Of a stretch of DNA of 64,000 nt, positions 34,168 to 45,001 are shown piece by piece (position 1 is the stretch's first letter; each line of letters begins with the position of its first letter). Below the pieces are notes generated by a model. That model worked only from the letters and a program-made list of their open reading frames with translations, was not told where the DNA came from and ran no database searches. The translations under genes were made by a program, and so were the position numbers. Source of the stretch: Dendrophyllia cribrosa (Eukaryota; Cnidaria; Anthozoa; Scleractinia; Dendrophylliidae); assembly GCA_024195265.1 (NCBI GenBank), contig JAJLRJ010000004.1, positions 38,246,811-38,310,810 of the forward strand, read 5' to 3'.

Positions 34168-34180
34168 TATTATTAAAACA
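33675..34180. repeat. TTA/ATT microsatellites with a duplicated 40-bp unit
   Basis: Long (ATT)n runs lie at about 33777-33830 and 34130-34176. The 40-base string beginning CTTGTAATTTTCTTTTTTAA occurs identically at 33741 and 34024, indicating a duplication of about 283 bases. Confidence 0.85.
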
Positions 34181-34213
34181 TAAACAACAAATTTAATAAA
34201 AGCCTTTCTTGTC

Positions 34214-34530
34214 TTCACAGCTCTCCAAATATTTGATGTTACGGCTGCCATTCTAAATAAATATGAGGAGGGTTTTAGAGAGTATGGAGTCAAAGATGTG
34301 GTAATTCTGGCTGAACACTTCTTCCAGTAAGAGGATCAGAAAGATGAAAAGGAGGAACTTGTTTCTGAGTGGCAAAAGTTGAAATACAATTTTCTGCAAT
34401 TAAAAAAAGATATCCCATCTGTGATTCTAAAGCCAAAGAAACAAAACCTGATGACAAAGTGTCTGACAGAGTGGATACTAGAGCAGATATTCCACACACT
34501 AGCTGCACATTGCCTAGGTCTGTCTTTCCT
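34214..34530 (+). pseudogene. hAT-like transposase fragment
   Basis: After the acceptor TCTTCACAG the frame reads LQIFDVTAAILNKYEEGFRE, YGVKDVVILAEHFF, a stop, then KEELVSEWQKLKYNFLQLKK. The sequence 'YG...D...LAxHFFQ...LxxEWxxFKYxLL' resembles the region before the C-terminal dimerisation block of some hAT-derived (ZNF862/KIAA1586-like) proteins. The catalytic residues and the dimerisation block itself are absent. It is short and broken, so the family call is tentative. Confidence 0.4.
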
Positions 34531-34579
34531 TGCCAGTAAGCAATTTTTGCCCTGAAATGAGTGCCTCGGCAATTAAGCA

Positions 34580-35640
34580 CATGAAGTCAAAAATGAGGGG
34601 TAGGATGTAGGATGACATGCATGTTCAATGCATTGATGCACGTCACCATTAATAAACCTTATTCGCGCTATGGTCAAGTGATCTGTATTGGGAAAACAAA
34701 CTGAACAAAATGGTGTCTTTGAGTGACTATCAGGTGGACTATCTCCAGCATGGAGAGAATAATGCTATCATTTGGACTAAAAGTCTTCCCCTTTTGCCAA
34801 AGTTTACTAACTCAACAAATACAAAAACGCCTGGAAGGATGTGGCAAAAAGGACATTGGCTCCAAAGGTTATAATTTTTTTACCGAAAATTATATTCCAT
34901 GATGTTTACATTGGCTATGACAAATCTTCCAGTAGTCAAGCACTTCAGGGTGCAACGTTAAATCACTGTGTTTTGGAAGTCAGAAGAAAATGAAAATTCT
35001 CACAAATTCACCCTTCTTGTTTTTGTACGGTCCACAAAAATATGGATAGACAGATTCCTTTCTTTCCGTTGTAAAATGCTTAGAGTGAAAGCATCTTTTT
35101 GTCACTTTGAAATATTTATTCGGATCCCTTTTAATTTGCGTAATCCAAACCTTGAAATAATAACAATAATAAAAAAAAAACAGATAGCTTATAATTTTTA
35201 ACCTATAGAGTAAACACCAAAACACATGCGACGTCAAATTTGGCTATATTTTTCACCTTTACAAGTTTTTCATCCTTGGGAAAGTCATGAAATGATAATT
35301 CCTTATCAGCAGAACTATTGTAACAATAAAAAACACAAGAGTAATGAACTATAGCCGCGCAAGATCAGAATTTCACACCAGAAAGCCACAGAGCTCTTAA
35401 TGAACAAGCTTCAGCAACTGAAGAAGGATCCGTTCATTAGGAATCCGAAACCGGTCTTGCATTTACAAGCTTAAACGAATCAAATGCACCGCTAAATGTT
35501 CCTGATGAATCTTTATTCATCATTTCCCCTAGCGCACGATGTCTCTCCATTCAAGTCATGAACGTACTGGTTGCATCTTAAGGAAGGAAAACTCAGTCAG
35601 AGACTAAACACATTGACCTTAGCTGACATCAGGATCGAAA
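34580..35640. other. No supported gene
   Basis: AT-rich sequence with a short poly-A-like run near 35165. No coding pattern can be supported. Confidence 0.4.
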
Positions 35641-35654
35641 ATCCTCTTGCGTCA

Positions 35655-35750
35655 TTGGCTTGTTTTAAAGAAACACCATTGGTTCAAACTCTAGAACCAA
35701 TAGAAAAGCAGGCGTGAAATTCTGATCGGCCTAATGGCATATATAAACTC
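35655..35750 (+). promoter_or_regulatory. Promoter-like region upstream of hammerhead copy 1
   Basis: CCAAT-type boxes in both orientations (ACCATTGG near 35677, ACCAATAG near 35696) precede a TATA-like CATATATAAACT at about 35738-35749. The hammerhead begins some 45 bases downstream. Confidence 0.4.
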
Positions 35751-35792
35751 AAAACAGCATAATTTGCTCCGACTGCTCACAGAACTTTCCGT

Positions 35793-35836
35793 GGCAACTG
35801 ACGAGATTCATAGAGAATCGAAACTGCAGTCTTGCC
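35793..35836 (+). ncRNA. Type I hammerhead ribozyme, copy 1
   Basis: All invariant core positions are present. Stem I is GGCAA (35793-35797) with TTGCC (35832-35836). Then come CTGACGA (35798-35804), stem II GATTC/GAATC with loop ATAGA, GAA (35820-35822), and stem III AC/GT closed by a TGCA tetraloop. The cleavage nucleotide is C at 35831, after GT. Stem III is only two base pairs, as in the small metazoan hammerheads found in retrozymes and Penelope-like elements. The predicted cut lies between 35831 and 35832. Confidence 0.85.
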
Positions 35837-36042
35837 TTAGAAATCCTTCTGCAATATGGCAGAAACCAGTGTCACTACAGACGGTTTTTTTAGAAACCAC
35901 ATCCATGGATCCTCTCCATGAGGATTCGCCTATGGAAACGGGAGATTTGAGCAAAGAAGAAGCAGCTCTCTTGTGCAGAAATCCCGGTGAAGACGTAGAG
36001 CCAGAGAACGAGATTTCATGCGCTCAGGTCAACCAGGAGTGA
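35837..36042 (+). pseudogene. Acidic open frame downstream of hammerhead copy 1
   Basis: The frame that runs through the ribozyme continues as MDPLHEDSPMETGDLSKEEA and an acidic, Glu-rich stretch to a stop at 36042. No domain is visible. It may be the start of the protein of the ribozyme-bearing element, or the N terminus of the piggyBac-type transposase whose core begins at about 36080, since piggyBac proteins have acidic leaders. A frame change would then lie near 36040. Confidence 0.3.
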
Positions 36043-36059
36043 GAGAAAAAGACCAACAA

Positions 36060-36928
36060 GCCAGTCACGCATGGTTCAAAGTTGTGGTGCATTGGTTGTT
36101 CTTACTGGGTTTTCAGCTCTATGCTGGTAAAGAGAAGGACATTGCAGAGCAAGGTTTGAGTTCTCGGGTGGTTTGCGATCTTTGCCACCCCACCCTTGAT
36201 AACTGTGGTCATATTATCTACATGGATAACTTCTTCACCAGCATTGCCCTCTGCTAGAAACCTACATTGGGGGAACTCTTCATTCAAATAAGCTGGGATA
36301 TCCTAAATGCCTAAAAGACAAATCATTACTCAAGAGGATGAAACGGGGAGACTACCACTCAGCAACATTCAAGAAAATAACTGTGACAGTGTGGAAGGAC
36401 ATCAAAGATGTATCCTTTTTGTCCAATTTCCATTCTTCCAGGGGGGGCAAGACAATGTTTCAAGAAAGAAACGGGATGGTTCAGTTGTTTAAATAAGTAC
36501 TCCACCCGTCTTGAAAGATTACAACAACAACAAGGGTGCAGTTGACAAGAATGATCATTCCATTGACCAGGAATCCAGGAGATGGTGGATGCGTATTTTC
36601 TTTCATCTTTTAGACATTTGCCGTGTAAATGCATTCATCGTGTCTAAGCAGTGCTGAGATAGAACAGTGGCCCACAGATGAGGATGTAGCCCCAGCGATG
36701 GATCAGAAGGCCTTCACTTCTAACCTTGCCAAATCCCTTTGCGGCAGTAACACCTTCCGCAAACAAAGAGGCCGCCCTTCAATGTCTTCCTCTACAATCT
36801 TACTTCGTTCCTCAGGCCATGAATCAGTCAATGTAGTCAAAAGTGGAAAGCTGAAGGGAGGTGTGCTGAGTGCTGCATGGGCGAGCACAGGAAAAAAGCC
36901 AGAGATGAAACAGTTTATGGCTGCGTAG
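36060..36928 (+). pseudogene. piggyBac-type transposase, C-terminal half, inactivated
   Basis: The region reads, with several frame changes, LGFQLYAGKE, LSSRVVCDLCHPTLDNCGHI, IYMDNFFTSIAL (the second catalytic Asp), GTLHSNKLGYPKCLKDKSLL, KRMKRGDYHSATFKKITVTV, WKDIKDVSFLSNFH, KDYNNNKGAVDKNDH (the third catalytic Asp region) and SRRWWMRIFFHLLDICRVNA. These are landmarks of the DDE_Tnp_1_7 core of piggyBac transposases, which excise precisely at TTAA sites. The last frame, 36629-36928, has KQRGRPS and a basic tail but not the usual Cys-rich finger. At least three frameshifts inactivate it. The first Asp block is missing. Confidence 0.75.
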
Positions 36929-36929
36929 A

Positions 36930-38445
36930 ATGCAGTGTTTGACTTGCCATGACCTTAATCACAGTAGGCTAACATTCCCAAATTAATGGTATTAGTAAGT
37001 AATTGAGACCCTTTTTGCAGCATATAAATGTTTTTCTTCAAAGGAAAATCATTTTATTGATTAAGTGGCATTTTTTATTCCTCTTTGTTACACATAAATT
37101 GGACATTTTTTACTCATTTTTACTGCTTTTTATCATTTAAAATCAATGAAACTTTTTACATATTGAGAGCAAGTTCTTTACAACATTGTGAACCATTTTA
37201 ACCAAAAACTGTAGGAAAATGTAGACAAAAGAGCACAAAATCTGCCTTTTTCCCATTGTTGGCGACCATTTTTAATATCTAATAGGAAAAGTTAATCATT
37301 AACTGGAATAAACAGTACATATTTGCAATCCTCAATCATTCAGCTTTTCAAAAATGCATGGTTATCTATATATCTATACGTAACAGTAACGAAACAGCTC
37401 ATATTTGCTGTTTTTTGAACATGGGTGCTTCTGGCATTATGACACTTTAAAATGTCATAATGAAATAGAGGCACAACACATCCACCTATTGGCTCTTGGC
37501 AAGATAGGTGAGTATTCAAGGAATGCTGAAGGACTTTTCAATTGAATTAAAACCAATTCAGCTCAGGTTACAGAACTGCAGTAGTGTGTGAAACGAATTT
37601 TAATCTGATTTCTCTTCTTCCAGCCAGTATTAATGTCACATCATGGACAGTAGGATATGTCATTCCCTACCATGTAATTTTTTTTTTTCAACGCAGCAGC
37701 AAAGGGTGACAGCAATGTTTTACGTGCAGTGGTATGACCACATTGTAACTTGGGAGTGAATCGGGAAACAACAAATCTAGCTAGGGACCAATGAACATCA
37801 TGCAATAAGGATGAAATAAGTGAATCATATCATGGTGGTCGGTTGCCATGACTTTTCCTCCTGCAACTCTGATGCTTTCTGGTGCAGAAATTTTCAGCCA
37901 CAGTTGGCGCCAATAGTGAAAACCTACTAAACAATGGTGGCAAGTTAAAATGGTAATGAGAGTGCGAAGAAAATAAATTTAAGGCCTTTCGGCATGAAAA
38001 ATGAGATGCGGAGGAACCTTTGATAGCATAATGGACAGATGTTTTTAAAGAAGCTCCAATCTATTCCTTCCAATAACTCTAAATAGTACACTATATAGTG
38101 GCTGTACAAGTCGTCTAGATGTTCCCCTAGTCATCCTTCAGATGACAAACAAGAAGACAAGTAAACAAAACTCCAGCAAAGAAATATCTCCTGCGCACAG
38201 AACTGCCATGTGCTGAAACAAATTCAAACATGGTGTCTCCATTACTAGCCAGAACAACAAGCTCTAAAACCGAACCGAATTTGAAAAATCCTGCGATTGT
38301 CTTCTCTTTATCATGGTTACTCCTCAAACCAACAATAGTATGGGGAGCAGCTCTTTTCCCTGTCCAGTCGTCCGTTGCTTCCCAAAGCATTCCTGCAGCC
38401 GCCATGATGGTGGTGGCTTTGTCATCGGCTGCTTCAGTCACTCAA
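36930..38445. other. No supported gene
   Basis: Mostly AT-rich sequence. A minus-strand frame at 38127-38441 has no recognisable domain and overlaps the start of the gag-like remnant. Confidence 0.4.
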
Positions 38446-38449
38446 TCTG

Positions 38450-39490
38450 GTGCGCAAATGGCCGGGCCAATTTCCTCTATTTTGCTCAAGCTGGTAGCCC
38501 TGGTCTCGCAGGTGGTGCAGGCTGTGCAAGTCATGTGGCCGCCGTTCCTTCAAGCGTTCAGGCCTCAATGAGCAGTCTGACGAGTTCGTTCTTGGCGTCG
38601 GTTGCTGGCTTCAAATCCGGGCTGTGTGTCAACATTTTCTACTGTGTTGCCGGTGCTTCTGTCTTCATCGGCACGCGGCATGAGCGGTTTCTCTCGCAGC
38701 ACCATGCGATGTCGCCCCAAGTTCAAGCGTCAGTTCAATTCCTTTAGTGGACCAACTGTTTGTCGTGGGCCCGGGCTTCTCGCCAGTTCTGGCCAAGCTA
38801 GTCAACCAAATCGTGGAAATATATTGATTTATCTGAGCTTTTGGCCGCTAACTTGGTTCTCTCAGAGAACGAACCGCAACTTCTGGATGGCCGTCTCGTT
38901 TAAACTTCACCCCTAGCAAACAACATCGACAAATCAAAGAAATCTCCAGTTGGATGGAAGCCTTTACGATATTCTCGCTCGTGCTTACATCGTACTTTCC
39001 CCATCAATGGAAGCATTTAACAGCGTATAAGCTTCTTATCCTTTGTGCCCATCTCCATTTTAGCGGTCAAGTCTGGCTGGCCTACAATCAGGTTTTTGCG
39101 AGCACGCGGCGGCCACGAGGCTAGTCAATTGGTCCTCAATGAATGTACTATTGTTCAATTTTCATGCGACTGTAGCTTCGGTTCGTGGTTCAAGCGGGGG
39201 ATCAGCGGAACCCGTGGGTGCCTATTATTCGCAGATTTCGTGAATATCTTGGAACAAGGGACGTTGCACAGCTCCTTACGTTTTGTGCCGCTATGCTCAT
39301 TGTTGCAACGTGTGCTCAGGGTCACATGCTATTTCGTGTTCAAACGGTTCGAAGAGGAAAGCTTATGGCGACGGCAAACGCAGAGCAAATTCCCCATCGG
39401 CCAGTTTCTCATCTAAGGTCCGATGCCAGTGATCAAGCATGTTTTGGAACTTTTTGCCTTTTAATGACTGGTGCCGCGTGGTTGCTTGTT
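38450..39490 (+). pseudogene. Gag-like protein of a retroelement, frameshifted
   Basis: Successive frames give a Ser/Ala/Val-rich N-terminal part (SSVQASMSSLTSSFLASV), then VDQLFVVGPGFSPVLAKLVN, KYIDLSELLAANLVLSENEP, a block with SKQHRQIKEISSWMEAFTIF, YFPHQWKHLTAYKLLIL and SGQVWLAYNQVF. This order, especially the 'YIDLSELL' block and the W-x-E-A-F...Y-K-L-L-I helices, matches gag-like proteins I recall from cnidarian retroelements, probably of the tyrosine-recombinase (DIRS-like) type. The assignment to that group is inference. No recombinase or reverse transcriptase follows. Unlike its surroundings, the region is comparatively GC-rich. Multiple frameshifts make it inactive. Confidence 0.45.
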
Positions 39491-39494
39491 TAAC

Positions 39495-40300
39495 CGTGCG
39501 GCTCGCAGTTAGTGACTCTTGATTTTTGATATCATGTATTTTTTCGAATAATAATTTATTGTCGCCCTTGTTCAGCTGAATGTTTAATTGGAACTTTTTT
39601 TTTTCCTTTTTAACTTGTGAATATGACTTATTGCAGTTACTGGAGAAAAGTCACTCTCTCATCGTAAACTTCATATTAAATTTATATTAAACTGTTGATG
39701 TTACACTTCGGTAATACATGTAGCATACATGGAGTAAATGGGAGTAAACCAAGTCCGCCATTACGACAGTTGTGTTTACGAATGCTCGACGAGCTCAAAC
39801 GTCGGTTTTGGAAAACGTTTGGGGTTCTTTTACTTGTTATTGTTTGGCACGGATATCTCACATTAATAATGAAGAAAAAGGTAAGTTTGTCCCGTAATTT
39901 TCATTTTCGCTAGTAAACACATTCCTTTATGTTTATTTACTAGCTACACACAAAGGTTTTAGAGGTCCTTCTTTGGTAAAAGATATTAGTACGTGGATCT
40001 GCAACACAAGGGAAGTAGTCATAACATGTACTAAGAGGACCCACCTTGTGTAGGGCAGGAAAAGGTCCGATGGTTGTTTCATATTCACGACTTGGCTTGC
40101 AAGGAGCCTTTGATTTGCACTAGCTTCGTGTGGTGCTTTGTTTAACTGTGTGGTCGCTGTCAGGCACTCTTAATTATTGATATCATGTATTTTTCGATTA
40201 TTAACTACATTGTTTGTTTAATGGAACTTTTTTCCTTTTGTGGACTAGCTCTGTGTGGTGCCATTGTTTAACCGTGGGGCTGGATGTTAGGGACTTTTGA
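39495..40300. other. No supported gene; partial internal duplication
   Basis: The strings 'ttttgatatcatgtattttt' near 39515 and 'attattgatatcatgtattt' near 40170, with similar flanks mentioning 'accgtgcggctcgcagtta' and 'ctgtgtggtcgctgtcaggc', indicate an old duplication of about 650 bases. Confidence 0.4.
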
Positions 40301-40307
40301 TTACAGA

Positions 40308-40941
40308 TACAGTTGAAGCTCTCTTAACTGACACTCTCATAAGCGGACAGCTCTACTTACAGCCGCCTTGTTTGAAACCCTGTTTTAACTCCCATACAAA
40401 CTCTATTTTGACATTCTCATAAGTGGACATTCCCGTAAGCGGCTGCGGACACTTTCAGAGATTACGACTTAGACTTTTTCTTTGTTTTTAAGCTCCCTTA
40501 AGCAGACACCCCAAAGAAAATCCTATTAACAACCTCTGTATCTTGTTTTTATCAATCAACTTCACATCGCCGTTCGTCACAATCATTTTACAGTAATTAC
40601 AGTACCATATTTCAGTGTTTGTTTTGTCGTCTGGTTACATTTCGAAACACAACTTACATGCATATGCCCTTGTGACTGGAATTACAACGTAATGATATCC
40701 TCGGGGCATCAGAGGAGACTGAAGCTAGTGACGAAGAGTCCATTGAAGAGTCTGAAGAATTAAAGACTCAGATGTCAGTTCAGTGAAAGGTGCGCTCAAG
40801 CTTTAAAAGAAGTTGTTGGATTTCTCTGACTGGCAGGGAAACGAAAAACTGTCGCAAGCCATCACACGCGTAAAAGATGCCTTGATGGACTTGCAACTTA
40901 AATCTTTGAAGCAGTCTTCCATCCACAGTTACCTATCATAA
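40308..40941 (+). pseudogene. pogo/Tigger-type transposon remnant with transposase C terminus
   Basis: The left end reads ACAGTTGAAGCTCTCTTAAC with several 'ataagcggaca' units, as in Tigger-type termini. At 40690-40941 a decayed frame gives DWQGNEKLSQAITRVKDALM, then DLQLKSLKQSSIHSYLS and a stop. Pogo-like transposases end with a helical acidic region and a short PCNA-binding box of the type Q-x-x-(I/L)-x-x-(F/Y)-(F/Y). QSSIHSYL matches it except for the last residue. The DNA-binding and DDE domains are missing, so the copy is a deletion derivative. Confidence 0.5.
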
Positions 40942-40944
40942 CAA

Positions 40945-41980
40945 ACCAGACTAATATAAACTGAAGCCTGACTGAAAGACACACAGGTCGTAAACATTTT
41001 AAACTGTATCACTACTTTTTGTTAAGGCTGTTAATGTTGAATATGTTGATGTTGGTTGCAATTATAATTTGTTTTTTTAAAAAATCATACCATGTATTTT
41101 GAATAATTATTGAAGTTGCGATACCAAGTGTTATTAATTATGAAATGCTCAATTAATTAATGAGATTAGTACTAATCATAGTTTAGTGGGAGAGGAATTG
41201 CTAGCCAGCGGTCTTCGCCCAGCGACTCAAGCTCATGTCAGCTGCCATAAAGTGATCACTTTCAGATACAGGGGAATAAAAATTGGATATATTTTTGTGT
41301 CTGATTGCAAGATGTTTTATGAAATAGCTGCGTTATGCATTACTGGAAAGGTTTCAAATTATTTTTACCTCAACTTTTCTCTCCTAAGTTATCACTTCTG
41401 TCGTTAACTTTGATTGAATTTATAAGTTTCATTCAAAATTTATTATAATAATGGTGGGAATACTTCCAGCAAAACTTTCAATTCAAAAAGTTGTTTTGAC
41501 CCCGGGTCCGGGCAGGCAAAATAAAAAGATTCATAGCTTTGAAAGGCCACTTTGCAGCTACATTTGCATTCACTTCAATAGTGTCTGAAATACAGCTAGT
41601 TACAAGGTTTAGCTAAAACCAATAACAACCATCAGGAAACTCTGATCTACAACCCTTTTTTCAACAGTAAGTACTGAAGTAGGCATCGATTTGTATTTTT
41701 CAGTACTCTTTTGACACGGTGGACACACTATTTTAATAATTTGCGTGCGGGCTTGCAGTCTTTTCACTTGTGTGAAATTATTTACCGTGGGATACCAATG
41801 TACTTATTCTGTACATCTAGTAAGATGACAAGAATTTTCTTTTAAAGTTTATAAAGGAACTTCATAAACAAAGCATTTTAAACAAAGCAAAAGCATAAAC
41901 CATACTATTGGTCTTTAGGTTCTGTTTCCCTATGCAAATGTACTGATTTGCATTGCAGCTTCAACAAGAATAAAGAGCTC
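40945..41980. other. No supported gene
   Basis: AT-rich sequence with one forward frame (41186-41407) that lacks any recognisable pattern. Confidence 0.4.
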
Positions 41981-41999
41981 ATATTATCTAATCCTGGTG

Positions 42000-43340
42000 C
42001 TTTTGCTGGAACAGACTTTGAAATCTCACAAGACTTTCCTTGAGAGAGTGAAAATATCAAAAGGCTTAGTGAAAGTTTTGAAAGAAGCAAAGAATGAGGG
42101 TCGCAATGATAAACTTGCCTATGACAGTCAAAGATACAAACACAGCTCATAAAAAAGAGAGCTTTACTGATATCAATAACAATCCTCTGATGAAAGGCTT
42201 GGCATCTATTCACAACACCTTCTTACATTAGTGGCAGATCACTGCTGCTCCCGTGCTGTTGCCCATTAGATGAAATGTGCCCTCCAATCTGTTTGGTAGC
42301 CCGCTGGATACCCAAACAGAGGTTCTGGAGTATTTAGAGCGAATTTCTCAGCAACAACAGTGTCACACATACCGCCAACTCACTTTAGAACGGCTTGATA
42401 CTATGATAGCAGTACTCAATGACCCTACAGAAACCCTTCCCATGCCAGTTCCAGCTCTTGCAGAAATCAACCCTGTACCATTTCAATCACTGCAGCCATT
42501 CACTCCACCTGCTGTTCATGAGCCTACAACAGTTGGGATCAAAGGAAAGTCCAGAGAAAAACTTTGCCCTGCAGCTGCTCCACCATTTCTTCCAGCCTTC
42601 AACCTCCCGGTCTTATCAGCTTTTTAAGTGTTTGACCCGATGTCTGTGCCTGAAAAGAATTCTGCAGGATACTATGACAGCAGTACTCAATGACCCCACA
42701 GAAACCCTTCCCATGCCAGTTCCAGCTCTGGCAGAAATCAACCCTGTACCATTTCAATCACTGCAGCCATTCACTCCACCTGCTGTTCATGAGCCTGCAA
42801 CAGTTGGGATCAAAGGTAAGTCCAGAGAGAAACTTTGCCCTGCAGCTGCTCCACCATTTCTTCCAGCCTTCAACCTCCCGGTCTTATCAGCTTTTAAGTG
42901 TTTGATCCGATGTCTGTGCCTGAAAAGAATTCTGCAGGATACTATGACAGCAGTACTCAATGACCCCACAGAAACCCTTCCCATGCCAGTTCCAGTTCTG
43001 GCAGAAATCAACCCTGTACCATTTCAATCACTGCAGCCATTCACTCCACCTGCTGTTCATGAGCCTGCAACAGTTGGGATCAAAGGTAAGTCCAGAGAGA
43101 AACTTTGCCCTGCAGCTGCTCCACCATTTCTTCCAGCCTTCAGAACAAGAGGGAAGCAATGTCAGGGGGGTTGGAGGCAAACTTTCAGTTAATTCTGACA
43201 AAATAAGTAAGATAAGAGACATTGTGTTTCAGTATTATCTGATCACTGTATCACAAGAACTTTTGTGGCGTGATTGTCACAAAGCCATCGACAGTTACAG
43301 TGTACTTGATAAACCAAACATCAGACACAGTATTTAGAAG
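42000..43340 (+). pseudogene. Unrecognised protein with internal tandem amplification
   Basis: A leading block near 42035-42150 reads LERVKISKGLVKVLKEAKNE, GRNDKLAYDSQRYKHSS, then a stop and frame change. From 42277 the frame reads LDTQTEVLEYLERISQQQQC, then a Pro-rich repeat unit (LNDPTETLPMPVPALAEINP...) present three times, and finally DKISKIRDIVFQYYLITVSQ with LLWRDCHKAIDSYSVL before a stop at 43335-43337. The block order suggests one protein whose middle was amplified. The second unit differs in length by one base (one extra T at the first unit's end), so the frame breaks at each junction. No family is recognised. Confidence 0.4.
42403..43142 (+). repeat. Three tandem units of 270-271 bp
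   Basis: The units start at about 42403, 42674 and 42944 (ATGAYAGCAGTACTCAATGA). The first two are 271 and 270 bases long; the third is cut short by unique sequence at about 43142. They differ at only a few positions. Units 2 and 3 carry AAAGGTAAGT, a consensus splice donor, where unit 1 has AAAGGAAAGT. Confidence 0.9.
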
Positions 43341-43344
43341 ATAA

Positions 43345-43840
43345 GTTTGTAATGATGGTTTCAATATTCTTTTATTTGGAAAAATTGCAACTGTTATTGT
43401 ATTAATTGCACAAAGTGGGTAGTTTTTGTATCATTACCATAATTGCAACTTGCAAATTGTACTTTGTGCTACTTTAACGTGATATTTTTTTCCTTTTTTG
43501 TTTTTTTTTTGTCTCTAACTCTTTCATATCAATCTGTGTTCATTTTTAAACAAGACAGCCTTAGTGATTTCAAGTTTTCCTTCGTTTTGCTTCAAGTTTG
43601 TGCATTCAAGTCTCCTTGTGTTAATTTGGTCTGCCATGTTGCAAAATGCAAACAAGAGCATGCAGTTGCTGACCTTTCAAATGGCTCATAAGTAGCCATC
43701 ATTCTCGCATTAAAATTTTCGGCCAAAAGTTCTGTCTCAGCCTGTCTTGTCTTTTACAGTCCAAAGTACATGTACTACTTCAAGTTCACCAGCAGCTACT
43801 GCTTTGGTTTTGTCTCCAGGTCATTGCATTTATTATGTAA
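43345..43840. other. No supported gene
   Basis: T-rich sequence, no coding evidence. Confidence 0.4.
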
Positions 43841-43849
43841 GTCGAGAAG

Positions 43850-44520
43850 ATGCCATTCACTTTTACCTTCTGTTTTCAGTCACTTAGAAAGTCTATCAAC
43901 CAGTTGATGGCAGTTGGCTTAACTCCCAGGCGATGCAATTTAGCAACTAATATGTGGTGATCCACCAACTTGAAAGCTTTGCAAAAGTCCAATAAAGGAG
44001 TTCTTACAGATGCTCCAGTGCCATCCGTAGCGCGCAACCAATGGTGAAACATAGAAATCAGCGCAAAAGGAGTCAATGAGCCTGGAATAAAACCAAATTG
44101 GATTGGAATATAACACCACAGGCTTCAGAGCCTGGTCAATCACAAAGCTCTCCTCAACTTTAGACAAGGTGGACGTGGGCAAGATAGGTCCAAGATCTTT
44201 GTTGAATCACATATTATGGTGCTTGGGTAAAGGGGGGACATTAGCAAGCTTCCACGAGCAAGGAACTTTGCATTCAGAGAACGAAGTGTTAAGAATGTCC
44301 GCAAAAGATGCGCTAAAATATCTGCGAACTCTTTTAATGCCCAGTTCGGGAGGTCATCTGGACCGCCGGCATGAGATGTGCTAATCTCTCACAGTTTGTT
44401 CGCTACAGACTGCTCAGTAACAAATATTGGTTGATCACCGTCAGTTGACACGCACTCAGAGCCGGTCAGGGGGGAGTAGATTGAGTCATTGAAAGACAAA
44501 CTCGTGAGAGCTAAACTCTT
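43850..44520 (-). pseudogene. CR1-like LINE reverse transcriptase fragment
   Basis: Minus-strand frames give, in order, AGGPDDLPNWALKEFADI, CKVPCSWKLANVPPLPKH, KDLGPILPTSTLSKVEESF, IPGSLTPFALISMFHHWLRA, TDGTGASVRTPLLDFCKAFK, LVDHHILVAKLHRLGVKPTA and INWLIDFLSD. This covers RT motifs from the N-terminal 'GPD' block to motif A (LLDF-x-K-A-F) of a non-LTR retrotransposon. The YxDD block would lie further left and is absent. Frameshifts occur near 44180 and 44080. The PIF/Harbinger element is inserted just upstream of this fragment. Confidence 0.75.
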
Positions 44521-44566
44521 AAGGTCAAGTACACAACAGAGTCGCGACAGCCTGTCATCACTTTAA

Positions 44567-44790
44567 AGCCTGGTTCCCACTAGTGAAATAAGCATAAGCG
44601 TAAGCGCAAGCATAAGCATAAGATAACGCTAGTGGGAACCGGCGTGAAATAAGCATAAGCGTAAGCACAAGAAAAAGGAACATTTTCCTTTTTCTTACGA
44701 CTGCGCTTATGCTTAATTCGCTTGTGTTGTGCTTATTTCACAAGTGGGAACCGGCGTGAAATAAGCATAAGCATAAGCACAAGAAATCAA
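44567..44790. repeat. Harbinger left terminus with repeated subterminal motifs
   Basis: The outer TIR GGTTCCCACTAGTGAAATAA is followed by further copies of GTGGGAACCGGCGTGAAATA at about 44631 and 44745 and by inverted copies near 44710-44745. All are built from 'ataagcataagcgtaagc' units. They are probably transposase or MADF-protein binding arrays. Confidence 0.8.
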
Positions 44791-44853
44791 CCAATCAGAA
44801 TGACAAAGTTCCAGATCTCCTTGGCCTCACGGTCGAGGCTCACGGTCAACAAA

Positions 44854-45001
44854 ATGGCGGCAAGCGATCTCGATGAGAAGTTGGCTGAGCTAGTTCGAAG
44901 CTATCCAGCACTATACGATAAATCTCTACCCGACTTTAAGAATGCCCATAAAAAGGAGCTGGCATGGGCCGAGATAGCGAGACAAATGCGTTTGAAAACA
45001 G
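44854..45001 (+). CDS. Harbinger MADF/Myb-like DNA-binding protein, exon 1
   Basis: The ATG at 44854 is in good context (AACAAAATGGCG) just inside the left terminus. The exon encodes MAASDLDEKLAELVRSYPAL, YDKSLPDFKNAHKKELAWAE and IARQMRLKT: the first helices of a MADF (Myb/SANT-like) domain with its conserved aromatic residues (Y-P-x-L-Y-D and the W before the second helix). It ends at 45001 before GTAGGC. In Harbinger elements this second protein binds the subterminal DNA and carries the transposase into the nucleus; both are needed for transposition. Joined with exon 2 it gives a 340-residue protein in frame. Confidence 0.8.

Noticed and set aside
38127..38441. 104-codon minus-strand frame
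   Set aside because: It has no domain or splice context, and it overlaps the start of the gag-like region, which explains the locus better.
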